From: Georgenia sp. TF02-10
GTDB lineage: Bacteria; Actinomycetota; Actinomycetes; Actinomycetales; Actinomycetaceae
Reading direction: 5' to 3'
Length of the DNA stretch: 64,000 nucleotides
Assembly (NCBI RefSeq): GCF_022759505.1
Contig: NZ_CP094289.1
Location: forward strand, 186,001 to 250,000
This document shows, piece by piece, positions 8,319 to 16,199 of this stretch; within the stretch, counting starts at the first letter, position 1, and each line of letters opens with the position of its first letter. The notes beneath the pieces are model-generated. The model saw only the letters and a list, made by a program, of their open reading frames with translations, did no database searches and was not told the origin of the DNA. The position numbers and the translations under genes are program-made.

Positions 8319-11300
8319 CTACCGCTCGGCCGGCAGGTGCCCGAACCGGTGCAGCGTGCGGGAGATCGCCTGCTCGCGCAGGACGGTGAGCATCTCGCGC
8401 CGGCCGGTGGCCAGCACCGGGCCGGTGAGCACGGTGGTCCGGGCGCTGGTCAGCTCGTCGGCAAGCCGGTCGGCGGCGCTGCCCTCGCCCACCACCCGGA
8501 TCCGGTCGACCGCGGCGGCGCGGACCCGGCGGACGAACGCGGCGTCGTCCTCGCCCCGGTCCACGACGCCGGCCAGGCGGCGCAGCCCGGCGCGGGTGGC
8601 CGGCCCGTCCAGCGCCTTGAGGGCGGCGGAGGTGGCCAGGTCCAGGCTGACCCGCACCGGGGTGCCGGCGCGCTGGGCGGCGAGCAGGACCCGGAACAGC
8701 TCGGCGGCCCGGGCGCCGGGCACGGTGCGCACGGTCAGCGGCGCCGGCCGGTAGCGGAAGACGTTCGCCTCCACCGCCAGCCCGCTCTCGTCGTGCTCGA
8801 CGCCGAGCTCCTCGGCCCAGGCGAGGGCGTCGGAGCCGACGGCGGCGCGCAGCCAGGCCCGGTCGCCGTCGTCCGGCAGCAACGGAGCCAGGTCCGCCAG
8901 GGCGGCGGACAGCTCCGGCCCCGGGTCGGCGCGGCGGGTGGGCTCGCCGTCGGGCCGCCAGTGCCCGAGCTGGGCGACGTAGTTGGGCCCGCCGGCCTTG
9001 GCGCCGGGGCCGACGACGGAGGCCTTCCACCCGCCGAAGGACTGCCGGCGCACGATGGCGCCGGTGATGTGCCGGTTGACGTAGGCGTTGCCCACCGCCA
9101 CCCGCTCCTGCCAGTGGTCGATCTCGGCCTCGTCGAGGGAGTGCAGCCCGCCGGTCAGGCCGTAGTCGGTGGCGTTCTGCAGGTCGATCGCCTCGTCCAG
9201 GGTGCGGGCCCGCATGAGGCCGAGGACCGGGCCGAAGCACTCGGTGCGGTGGAAGAAGGAGCCGGGCGCCACGCCGTCCTTCAGGCCCGGGGACCACAGC
9301 CGGCCGGTGTCGTCGAGCGGGCGGGGCTCGACCAGCCAGGTCTCGCCCGGCTCGAGCGTGGTCAGCGCCCGGGCGAGCTTGCCCTCCGGTGGGTGGATGA
9401 CCGGTCCCATCATCGCGCCGAGGTCGTCCGGCCAGGCCACCCGCAGGGAGCTGACCGCGTCGATGAGCTGGCGGCGCAGCCGCGGCGAGGTGCCGGCCGA
9501 GCCGACGAGGATGGCGAGGGAGGCGGCCGAGCACTTCTGGCCGGCGTGCCCGAAGGCGCTCCTGACCAGGTCCGCCACGGCCAGGTCGTAGTCCGCGGCC
9601 GGGGTGATGACCAGGGCGTTCTTGCCCGAGGTCTCCCCGAGCACCCGCGGCCCGCCGGGCCGGCCGGTGCGCCAGGAGGCGAAGAGCTCGGCGGTCTCGG
9701 CGGCGCCGGTGAGGACGACGGCGTCCACGTCCGGGTGGGCGACGAGCGCCCGGCCGGTGGTGCCCTCGTCGGTGCGGACCACCTGGAGCACGTCGGTCGG
9801 CACGCCGGCGGCGTGCAGGGCGGCCATGGCGACCTCGGTGCACCCGGGGACCGCCGGGGCCGGCTTGATGATCACCGCCGAGCCGGCGGCGAGCGTGGCC
9901 AGCACCCCGCCGGTGGGGATGGCCACCGGGAAGTTCCACGGCGGGGTGACCAGGACGACCCGGTCCGAGGTGAAGGTGGCGCCGTCGGTGGCCAGGTGCC
10001 CGGGCTGGAGCTCCAGCGCCCGGTCGGCGTAGTAGCGGGCGAAGTCGATGGCCTCGGAGACCTCCGGGTCCGCCTCGGCGACGGTCTTGCCGCCCTCGGC
10101 GGCCATCGCGGTGACCAGCTCGCCGCGGCGGGCCTCGAGCTCGTCGGCGGCGCGGCGCAGGACGGCGGCCCGCTCGGCGGGCGGGCGGGCGGCCCAGCCG
10201 GGCTGGGCGTGCACCGCGGTGGCGACGACGGCGTCGACGTCGGCCGGGCCGGCCAGCACCGGGGAGGCCGGTGGGGCGGGGGTTGCGCGGACCCGCTCGA
10301 CGGCCCAGGTGCGCACGGCGGGCAGGGCCGGGTCGGAGTCGGTGGCGTTGGTGAAGGTGTCCCCGGCCGGGGCGTGGTCCGGGGTGCGCCGGGGCCCGGC
10401 GGGCACGGTGGGCAGCGCCGCGACCGAGGCGCGGAACCGGGCCTCCTGCTCGGACATGGCCGCCGGGCCGCCGCCGAACAGGGCGTGCAGGAAGTTCTGG
10501 CTCTGGGCGTTCTCCTCCAGCCGGCGGACCAGGTAGGAGACGGCGACGTCGAAGTCCGCCGGCGCCACCACCGGGGTGTAGAGCAGGACGGAGCCGACAG
10601 CGTCGCGCACCGCCCGGGCCTGGGAGGGGGCCATGCCCTGCAGCATCTCCACGTCCAGCGCGGCGCCGACGCCGCGGGCCTGGGCGAGGAGGTGGGCGAG
10701 GGCGACGTCGTAGAGGTTGTGCGAGGCGACCCCGATCCGGACCGCGCCGGTGAGCTCGGGCCGCAGGGCCCGCTCGACCAGGCGCAGGTAGTTGGCGTCC
10801 ACCTCGTCCTTGGTGGCGTAGGGCGCCGGGGCCCAGCCGTGCAGCTCGGCCTCGACGTGCTCCATGGACAGGTTGGCGCCCTTGACGAAGCGGACCTTGA
10901 TGCCGGCGCCGCCGGCGGCGGTGCGCGCCTGCGCAAAGGCGACCAGCCGGTCCAGGGCGGCGAGGGAGTCGGGCAGGTAGGCCTGCAGCACGATGCCGGC
11001 CTCGAGGTCGGTGAACTCCGGCTCGGCGAGGATCCGCTCGAAGACGTCCAGGGTCAGGTCGAGGTCGCGGTACTCCTCCATGTCCAGGTTGACGAAGGCG
11101 TGCGGGCTGCGGTCGGCGGCGGCCCGGTAGATCGGCCGCAGGCGCTCCAGCACCCGCTCGACCGTCCCGGCGGTGTCCCAGGTGGAGATCTGGGAGACGA
11201 GGGAGGAGACCTTGATCGAGACGTAGTCCACGTCGTCCCGGCGCAGCAGGTCCCGGGTGCGGGCGGCGCGGGCGGCGGCCTCGGCCTCGCCGAGCACGGC

Positions 11301-11792
11301 CTCGCCGAGGAGGTTGATGTTGAGCCGGAAGCCCTCGGCGCGGGCGCGGGCGAGGTGGCGGGCCAGGGCCGGGTCGTGGGCGTCGACGACGAGGTGGCCG
11401 ACGAGCTGGCGCAGCCGGCGGCGGGCGAGCGGGACGACGACGCCGGGCGCGAGCGGGGCGACCCGGGCGCCCACCCCGAGGAGCAGGCGGTCGGTGGTGG
11501 AGAGGAACCCGGCGGCCGCGGCCGAGGAGATGGCGGCGAGCTCGCGGGCGGCGACGGCGGTGTCCTCCGGCCGGGCGACCCGGTCGACGAAGCGGACGGC
11601 GAGGTCCAGCCCCGCCGGGTCGCCGACCAGCGCGGCGAGCTGGCCGGTGGTGGCCCGTTCGGCGTCGGTCTGCCCGCTCTCGGTGGCGGCGAGCCACTCC
11701 TGGGCGAGGGCGACGGCGTCGTCCACCAGGGCGGCGACGTCGGCCGGGACGCCGGTGGCCGGTGCGGGGCTGGTGGTGGTGTCCGCGGCCAT
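8319..11792 (-). CDS. putA: Bifunctional proline dehydrogenase / L-glutamate gamma-semialdehyde dehydrogenase (PutA)
   Basis: Converts proline to glutamate in two steps with FAD and then NAD+. The 1157-residue length fits the fused actinobacterial form without a DNA-binding domain. The N-terminal half has the proline dehydrogenase barrel (DYVSIKVSSLVSQIS, KVRFVKGANLSMEHVEAEL). The C-terminal half has the aldehyde dehydrogenase motifs GETSGKNALVITPA and HAGQKCSA, where Cys754 is the catalytic thiol, and a further C-terminal domain after residue 990. ATG at 11792 has GGAGAG upstream. It is monocistronic; the 248 bp upstream to the next gene show no operator I can recognise. Confidence 0.95.
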   Translation of the reverse strand: MAADTTTSPAPATGVPADVAALVDDAVALAQEWLAATESGQTDAERATTGQLAALVGDPAGLDLAVRFVDRVARPEDTAVAARELAAISSAAAAGFLSTTDRLLLGVGARVAPLAPGVVVPLARRRLRQLVGHLVVDAHDPALARHLARARAEGFRLNINLLGEAVLGEAEAAARAARTRDLLRRDDVDYVSIKVSSLVSQISTWDTAGTVERVLERLRPIYRAAADRSPHAFVNLDMEEYRDLDLTLDVFERILAEPEFTDLEAGIVLQAYLPDSLAALDRLVAFAQARTAAGGAGIKVRFVKGANLSMEHVEAELHGWAPAPYATKDEVDANYLRLVERALRPELTGAVRIGVASHNLYDVALAHLLAQARGVGAALDVEMLQGMAPSQARAVRDAVGSVLLYTPVVAPADFDVAVSYLVRRLEENAQSQNFLHALFGGGPAAMSEQEARFRASVAALPTVPAGPRRTPDHAPAGDTFTNATDSDPALPAVRTWAVERVRATPAPPASPVLAGPADVDAVVATAVHAQPGWAARPPAERAAVLRRAADELEARRGELVTAMAAEGGKTVAEADPEVSEAIDFARYYADRALELQPGHLATDGATFTSDRVVLVTPPWNFPVAIPTGGVLATLAAGSAVIIKPAPAVPGCTEVAMAALHAAGVPTDVLQVVRTDEGTTGRALVAHPDVDAVVLTGAAETAELFASWRTGRPGGPRVLGETSGKNALVITPAADYDLAVADLVRSAFGHAGQKCSAASLAILVGSAGTSPRLRRQLIDAVSSLRVAWPDDLGAMMGPVIHPPEGKLARALTTLEPGETWLVEPRPLDDTGRLWSPGLKDGVAPGSFFHRTECFGPVLGLMRARTLDEAIDLQNATDYGLTGGLHSLDEAEIDHWQERVAVGNAYVNRHITGAIVRRQSFGGWKASVVGPGAKAGGPNYVAQLGHWRPDGEPTRRADPGPELSAALADLAPLLPDDGDRAWLRAAVGSDALAWAEELGVEHDESGLAVEANVFRYRPAPLTVRTVPGARAAELFRVLLAAQRAGTPVRVSLDLATSAALKALDGPATRAGLRRLAGVVDRGEDDAAFVRRVRAAAVDRIRVVGEGSAADRLADELTSARTTVLTGPVLATGRREMLTVLREQAISRTLHRFGHLPAER

Positions 11793-12040
11793 GGTGCTCT
11801 CCGTGCTCCTCCGGCGCGGCGGGGTGTGTCGCGTCTGCGGTGGGGGTCAGTGGGTGGGTATGGCCGGACGGTAGGTCGCGGGGAGTCGGGCGGTCAACAC
11901 GGGCTCGTGGTGCCCGGCGGCGGGGGCCGACGGCGGCCGGCACCCGCCGTCGGCGGGCGGCGCTCCGCCGGCGCTCGCCGTCCGGGGGCGGCACTCCCCC
12001 GGCCCTCGTCGGGGGCGGGCAACGCGGCCCGGCCCGGCGG

Positions 12041-12202
12041 TCAGCCGCCGGCGACCGTGGTGTCGAAGAGCTCGAGCGTCTCGGCCACCGCGGGGAAGAC
12101 CCACGTGAACAGGCAGGCGACGACGACGGCCGCGAGCGCCACGGCCGTGAGCGCCTTGACCCAGCGCGGGCCGGGCAGCAGCCGCCAGAGCGCTGCGTAC
12201 AT
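12041..12202 (-). CDS. Small single-pass membrane protein linked to sortase
   Basis: 53 residues: a short basic N-terminus (LLPGPRWVK), one hydrophobic helix (ALTAVALAAVVVACLFTWVFP) and a short acidic tail. Its ATG overlaps the sortase stop by one base (TGATG), so it is co-translated. Equivalent tiny membrane proteins often sit directly downstream of class E sortase genes in actinobacteria; the role is unknown. Confidence 0.8.
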   Translation of the reverse strand: MYAALWRLLPGPRWVKALTAVALAAVVVACLFTWVFPAVAETLELFDTTVAGG

Positions 12203-12948
12203 CAGGAGGCCTCCATCTCGGCGGGGACGCCCTCGGCGCGGGGCACCCAGCCGTCCAGGGCGGCGTGGACGATCCACCGCTCGGCGGTGCTCCACAGCGG
12301 GTGGCAGGTGGTGAGGGTGAGGAGCCGCTGCGTCGGTGCCTCGCCGGGCGCCCCGGGGACGGGGGCGATGACGTCGGAGCGGTCCGGGGTGACGATCTCG
12401 TGCCCGGTCACCCGGTACACCAGCCAGGCCTCGGCGCTCTCGACGACGAGCGGGTCGCCCTCCTGCAGGGCGTCGACGTGCCGGAAGGCCGCGCCGTAGC
12501 TCTGCCGGTGGGCGGCGAGCGCGGCGTTGCCGACGGCGCCGGGCAGCGCGGTGCCGGGGTAGTGGCCGGCGGCGCCGGAGTTGAGGACGTCCGTGCCGAC
12601 GCCCTCGGCGATCGGGATCGGCTGGTCCAGGCCCCACCGGGGGACGTGCAGGATGGCGAACTGCTCCCCCTCGGCGGGTGGGGCCGGCGCGGGCGGGTCG
12701 TCTGTGCGCAGCGTGGCGGGCTGGTCCGCGGCGGGCGGCTCGAACCGCTCGGTGATGGCGGCCACCGCCGTCGCCTGCTCCTGGCCGGCCTCGACGTCGG
12801 TCCACCACACCTGCCAGACCACGAACAGCCCGAGGAGCACCCCGGCGGTGAGGAGCAGCTCGCCGAGGACGCCGAGCGCCCGGGAGCCGCGGCGGCCGCG
12901 GCCGCGCTCGGGCCGGGTGCGACGGGGCTGGACGGCGGTGGTCATCAC
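12202..12948 (-). CDS. Class E sortase
   Basis: Membrane-anchored transpeptidase of the actinobacterial class E, 248 residues. It has a basic N-terminus, a membrane helix (LGELLLTAGVLLGLFVVWQVWW), a linker, then the sortase barrel. The catalytic His is in AAHRQSYG, the Cys in TLTTCHPLW, and the Arg is probably that of AERWIVHA. Class E enzymes recognise LAxTG-type signals. No obvious sorting-signal substrate is encoded nearby. Start is one of two adjacent ATGs. Confidence 0.92.
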   Translation of the reverse strand: MMTTAVQPRRTRPERGRGRRGSRALGVLGELLLTAGVLLGLFVVWQVWWTDVEAGQEQATAVAAITERFEPPAADQPATLRTDDPPAPAPPAEGEQFAILHVPRWGLDQPIPIAEGVGTDVLNSGAAGHYPGTALPGAVGNAALAAHRQSYGAAFRHVDALQEGDPLVVESAEAWLVYRVTGHEIVTPDRSDVIAPVPGAPGEAPTQRLLTLTTCHPLWSTAERWIVHAALDGWVPRAEGVPAEMEAS

Positions 12949-12991
12949 AGACAGCCTGCCACGGCAGCGGTGGTGCGCGGCGGCGGACCGG

Positions 12992-13684
12992 TCAGGGCCC
13001 GTCGAGGCGCTCGGCCACCACCGCCGCCGTGATGCCGCGGGCCTGCAGCGCCCGGCCGACGTCGGTCGTGGCGTCGGCGGCGAGGACCAGGAGCAGGTGC
13101 TCGGTCCCGACGGCCGGCAGGTTCTGCTCGTCGGCCACCCGGCCGAGGCCCTCGATGGCCGCCCGCGCGTCGGCGGAGAACGGCAGCGGCGTGCGCCGAC
13201 GGCGCCACCTCCGCTGGCGCGGGGCGGAGACCTCGGCCAGGGCGGCGCCGTCCGGGTCCAGGCTCTGCAGGATCGCCGCCCCAGAGCCGGCCGGGACGCC
13301 GGCCAGGCCGACGAGCAGGTGGGCCGCGCTCAGCTGCTCGGCGCCCACGTCCGCGGCGTGCCCCACCGCCTGTGCCAAGGCTGCGCGCAGGTGCTCGTCG
13401 AACCTGCCGAACAGCCCCTCCCCGACGACGACCCGTCCACCGGACGCGGGACCGGCGAATCGCTGCTGCGCCGCCTGCTTGCTGACGCCCAGCACGTCAC
13501 CGACCTCGCTCCAGGACAGCCCGGCATCGCGGACCTTCGCCACGACACGGCGCAGCACGTGCTCCCCGGTCAGGGCCAGCTCGGCCTCCAGCCGCTGGGC
13601 CGCCGCGAGCGCGCCGCGTGGGTCGTCGCCGTGCTCGGCGGCGATCGAGTCGGCCAGCCGGGCGGCCTCGCCCTCGATGTCCAT
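12992..13684 (-). CDS. Clp N-terminal (ClpR) repeat protein with helix-turn-helix
   Basis: 230 residues. The first 65 residues contain a helix-turn-helix (LSWSEVGDVLGVSKQAAQQRF). Two Clp-N repeats follow: one around 85-130 (FDEHLRAALAQAVGHA, EQLSAAHLLVGLA) and one around 165-215 (FSADARAAIEGLGRVADEQ, VGTEHLLLVLAAD). No ATPase domain is present, so this is a DNA-binding protein carrying a peptide- or adaptor-sensing module rather than a chaperone. A perfect palindrome overlaps its promoter, which suggests autoregulation. Transcripts are probably leaderless. Confidence 0.85.
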   Translation of the reverse strand: MDIEGEAARLADSIAAEHGDDPRGALAAAQRLEAELALTGEHVLRRVVAKVRDAGLSWSEVGDVLGVSKQAAQQRFAGPASGGRVVVGEGLFGRFDEHLRAALAQAVGHAADVGAEQLSAAHLLVGLAGVPAGSGAAILQSLDPDGAALAEVSAPRQRRWRRRRTPLPFSADARAAIEGLGRVADEQNLPAVGTEHLLLVLAADATTDVGRALQARGITAAVVAERLDGP

Positions 13685-13719
13685 GCGTCAACGCTACGTT
13701 GACGCTGCTGAGGGGGCAA
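13685..13719 (-). promoter_or_regulatory. Leaderless promoter overlapped by a 9+3+9 palindrome
   Basis: Read on the minus strand, a -35 TTGCCC (13714-13719), a 17-bp spacer and a -10 TAGCGT (13691-13696) end six bases before the ATG at 13684, the spacing expected for a leaderless mRNA. The arms GCGTCAACG (13685-13693) and CGTTGACGC (13697-13705) form a perfect inverted repeat covering the -10 box and the start point, so a bound dimer would block transcription. Confidence 0.6.
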
Positions 13720-13944
13720 CGGCGGACCTGCGGCCGCCCGGACGTGGCGAGCCGAACGGGCCTCAGCCGGCCACACGCCGTCGTGCCCATGCTTGGGCTC
13801 GACGGGGGCATGCGCATGGCCGATGCAGCCGCGCCGTCCGGAAGGCTTGGGTCGTCGGTCCGCGTTGTCGTCGACGTGTCCGCCTCACCGATCTCGTCGC
13901 CGCCGGCCGCCCGTGCGGGTCTGAGCGCGACGGGTGCTCTGTCG

Positions 13945-15444
13945 GTGGACGTTGCCGGCAGCCCTGCCTCTGAGCTGGTCCGTGTCGACGTCGTCGTGAT
14001 CGGCGCGGGGCAGGCCGGGCTCTCGGCCGGCTACCACCTCCGCCGCCGTGGACTGGTCCCGGCGCTCGGAGACGACATGGACGACATAACTCCTCGCCGA
14101 GGAGATGACGTCTCCCGCCGCGACGGTAGGGCGGGGACGTACGTCATCCTCGACGCCGAGGACGGGCCGGGCGGGGCGTGGCGCCACCGATGGCGCTCCT
14201 TGCGGATGGCGACCGTCAACAACATCTACGACCTGCCCGGGATGGCCCAGCCCGAGGTCAACCCGCAGGCGGCCAGCGTCGACGTGCTGCCCGCCTACTT
14301 CGCCGACTACGAGCACGCGCTCGACCTCGGCGTGCTCCGCCCCGTGCGGGTCCGCGACGTCCGGCGCGCCGACGACGACCCCCACGGCCGCCTGCTCGTC
14401 ACCTCCGACGCCGGCACCTTCGCCGCCCGCGCCGTCATCAACGCGACAGGTACCTGGACCAAGCCGTTCTGGCCGCGATACCCCGGCCAGGAGAGCTTCC
14501 GCGGCCGTCAGCTGCACGTGGCCGACTACGTCAGCGCCGAGGAGCTCGCCGGCCAGCACGTGGTGGTGGTCGGCGGCGGAATCTCCGCCGTCCAGCTGCT
14601 CGAGGAGATCTCCCACGTAGCGACGACGACGTGGGTCACCCGCCGCGAACCGGTCTGGCGGGACGAGGACTTCGACCCCGAGGCCGGACGCCGGGCGGTC
14701 GCGCTCGTCGAGGAGCGCGTCCGGCAGGGCCTGCCGCCGCGGAGCGTCGTCTCCGTCACCGGGCTGATCTGGCGGCCCGAGCTCCGCGCGGCCGCCGAGC
14801 GCGGCGTGCTCGACCGCCACCCGATGTTCACCCGCATCGAGCCCGACGGTGTCCGCATGGCCGACGGCTACCTCCAGCCGGCCGACGTCATCCTCTGGGC
14901 CACTGGGTTCCGCGCCGCGCTGGGCCACCTGCGCCCGCTGGGCCTGCGCGGCCGCGGCGGCGGCATCACCATGGCCGGCACCCAGGTGGCCGACGAACCA
15001 CGCCTGCACCTCGTCGGGTACGGGCCGTCGTCGTCCACGGTCGGCGCCAACCGCGCCGGCCGGGAGGCAGTCACCCGCATCCTCACGCACCTACGCTCGA
15101 GCGACGACGGCGGGTCCACCGTCGGGCACGGGGCCGGCAGCGTTCACCGGGGTGCCGGACGGAACGCGGTGCGCGGACGCTCGTCGGCTGAGGCTGACCC
15201 CGGCGCTGAGCCTCAGCGGGCCGCGTTCCCGGCCGCCCGCGACGCGGGCACCTCGGCCAGCGAGCGGGCGGCTGCCAGCACGTCCTCGACCGTGACCGCG
15301 AGCAGGGCCGGGTCGGGCTCGTCGGCGAAGGTCGCCCCGCGACGCACGCGGGCGTCGGTGAGCACGACGTGCGGGCCGTGGGCGGGGGGTCCCCACTCCT
15401 CCGGCGGCGCCGGGCCGAACAGGACCACCGAGGGCACCCGGTAG
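13945..15444 (+). CDS. FAD-dependent NAD(P)-binding oxidoreductase (flavin monooxygenase-like)
   Basis: FAD site VVIGAGQAGLSAGYHL and NAD(P) site VVVVGGGISAVQLLEE are both present, with VILWATGFRAALGHL near the end of the core, as in flavin-containing monooxygenase-like oxidoreductases. The start is uncertain: GTG 13945 puts the FAD motif close to the N-terminus, while ATG 13810 and 13789 are further upstream in frame. Two oddities are visible. About 26 residues (roughly 14058-14140), rich in palindromes, are inserted after the first helix. The frame also continues about 115 codons past the usual family end (near 15100), running antisense into the neighbouring glycosyltransferase gene, which suggests that the original stop codon was lost. 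Confidence 0.75.
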   Translation: MDVAGSPASELVRVDVVVIGAGQAGLSAGYHLRRRGLVPALGDDMDDITPRRGDDVSRRDGRAGTYVILDAEDGPGGAWRHRWRSLRMATVNNIYDLPGMAQPEVNPQAASVDVLPAYFADYEHALDLGVLRPVRVRDVRRADDDPHGRLLVTSDAGTFAARAVINATGTWTKPFWPRYPGQESFRGRQLHVADYVSAEELAGQHVVVVGGGISAVQLLEEISHVATTTWVTRREPVWRDEDFDPEAGRRAVALVEERVRQGLPPRSVVSVTGLIWRPELRAAAERGVLDRHPMFTRIEPDGVRMADGYLQPADVILWATGFRAALGHLRPLGLRGRGGGITMAGTQVADEPRLHLVGYGPSSSTVGANRAGREAVTRILTHLRSSDDGGSTVGHGAGSVHRGAGRNAVRGRSSAEADPGAEPQRAAFPAARDAGTSASERAAASTSSTVTASRAGSGSSAKVAPRRTRASVSTTCGPWAGGPHSSGGAGPNRTTEGTR

Positions 15445-16199
15445 GCGGAGGCGAGGTGGGCGGCGCCGGTGTCGGCGGAGACGACCAGCCGGGCGGCCGC
15501 GACGAGGGCGGCGAGCTCGGCGAGGGTCTGGCGGCCGGCGAGCACGGCGTCGTCGTCGAACCCGGCCAGGCGGGCGACCGCCGTCGCCCGGGCCCGCTCG
15601 CGGCCGCTGCCCGTGAGCACCACGTGCCGGCCCTCCGCCCGGAGCGCGGCCGCCACACCCGCGAACCGGTCGACGGGCCACTGCCGCGAGCCGTAGAAGG
15701 CGCCGACGTGGACCACGGTGGCCCCGGGCCAGGGCGTCGCGGTCGGCGGGGTCAGCAGGCCGACGTCGTCCGGGTCGGCCGGGGCCCCGAAGGCGGTGAC
15801 CAGCCGGGCCCACCGGACCCGCTCGTGCACGCCGTCCTGCCAGTCCGGGCCGTCGGTGATCCCGTGGCCGCGGTGGGCGATGGTGAGCCGCGGGCGCGGG
15901 GCGGCGAGCAGGCCGGCGCTCTCGGCGCCGTTGCCGTGCAGGTTCACCGCGACGTCGACGCGGCCCGGCGGCAGCGGGAGCGGGTCGTCCAGCCCGGGGG
16001 TGGGCAGCAGGGCGTCCACCCCGCCGACCAGGTCGACGATGTCCTCCAGCCAGCCGGGCACGGCCAGGACGAGCCGGTGCGCGGGGTAGGCGCGGCGCAG
16101 GGCGTGCAGGGCGGGGACCGCGACCAGCAGGTCGCCGAGCTTCAGGGCGCGCAGGGCGAGCAGCTCGGGCCGCCCGTCCGGGGGACCGAGCCGTCTCAT
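15213..16199 (-). CDS. Glycosyltransferase family 9 (heptosyltransferase-like)
   Basis: 328 residues with the GT9/GT-B layout. The N-terminal LALRALKLGDLLVAVPALHALR is the acceptor-domain signature, and the C-terminal part has VVHVGAFYGSRQWPVDRF, VVSADTGAAHLASAYRVP and VVLFGPAPPEEWG, typical of ADP-heptose transferases. ATG at 16199 overlaps the stop of the preceding GT9 gene (ATGA). With HldE encoded divergently, this probably adds a heptose or related sugar to a surface glycan. Its 3' end is overlapped on the other strand by the extended oxidoreductase frame. Confidence 0.88.
   Translation of the reverse strand: MRRLGPPDGRPELLALRALKLGDLLVAVPALHALRRAYPAHRLVLAVPGWLEDIVDLVGGVDALLPTPGLDDPLPLPPGRVDVAVNLHGNGAESAGLLAAPRPRLTIAHRGHGITDGPDWQDGVHERVRWARLVTAFGAPADPDDVGLLTPPTATPWPGATVVHVGAFYGSRQWPVDRFAGVAAALRAEGRHVVLTGSGRERARATAVARLAGFDDDAVLAGRQTLAELAALVAAARLVVSADTGAAHLASAYRVPSVVLFGPAPPEEWGPPAHGPHVVLTDARVRRGATFADEPDPALLAVTVEDVLAAARSLAEVPASRAAGNAAR

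Noticed and set aside
7617-12314. Very long plus-strand open frame (over 1500 codons) opposite putA
   Set aside because: It is antisense to a clear PutA protein, starts inside the GNAT gene in another frame and has Gly/Val/Arg-rich low-complexity text; it is open only because of GC content.
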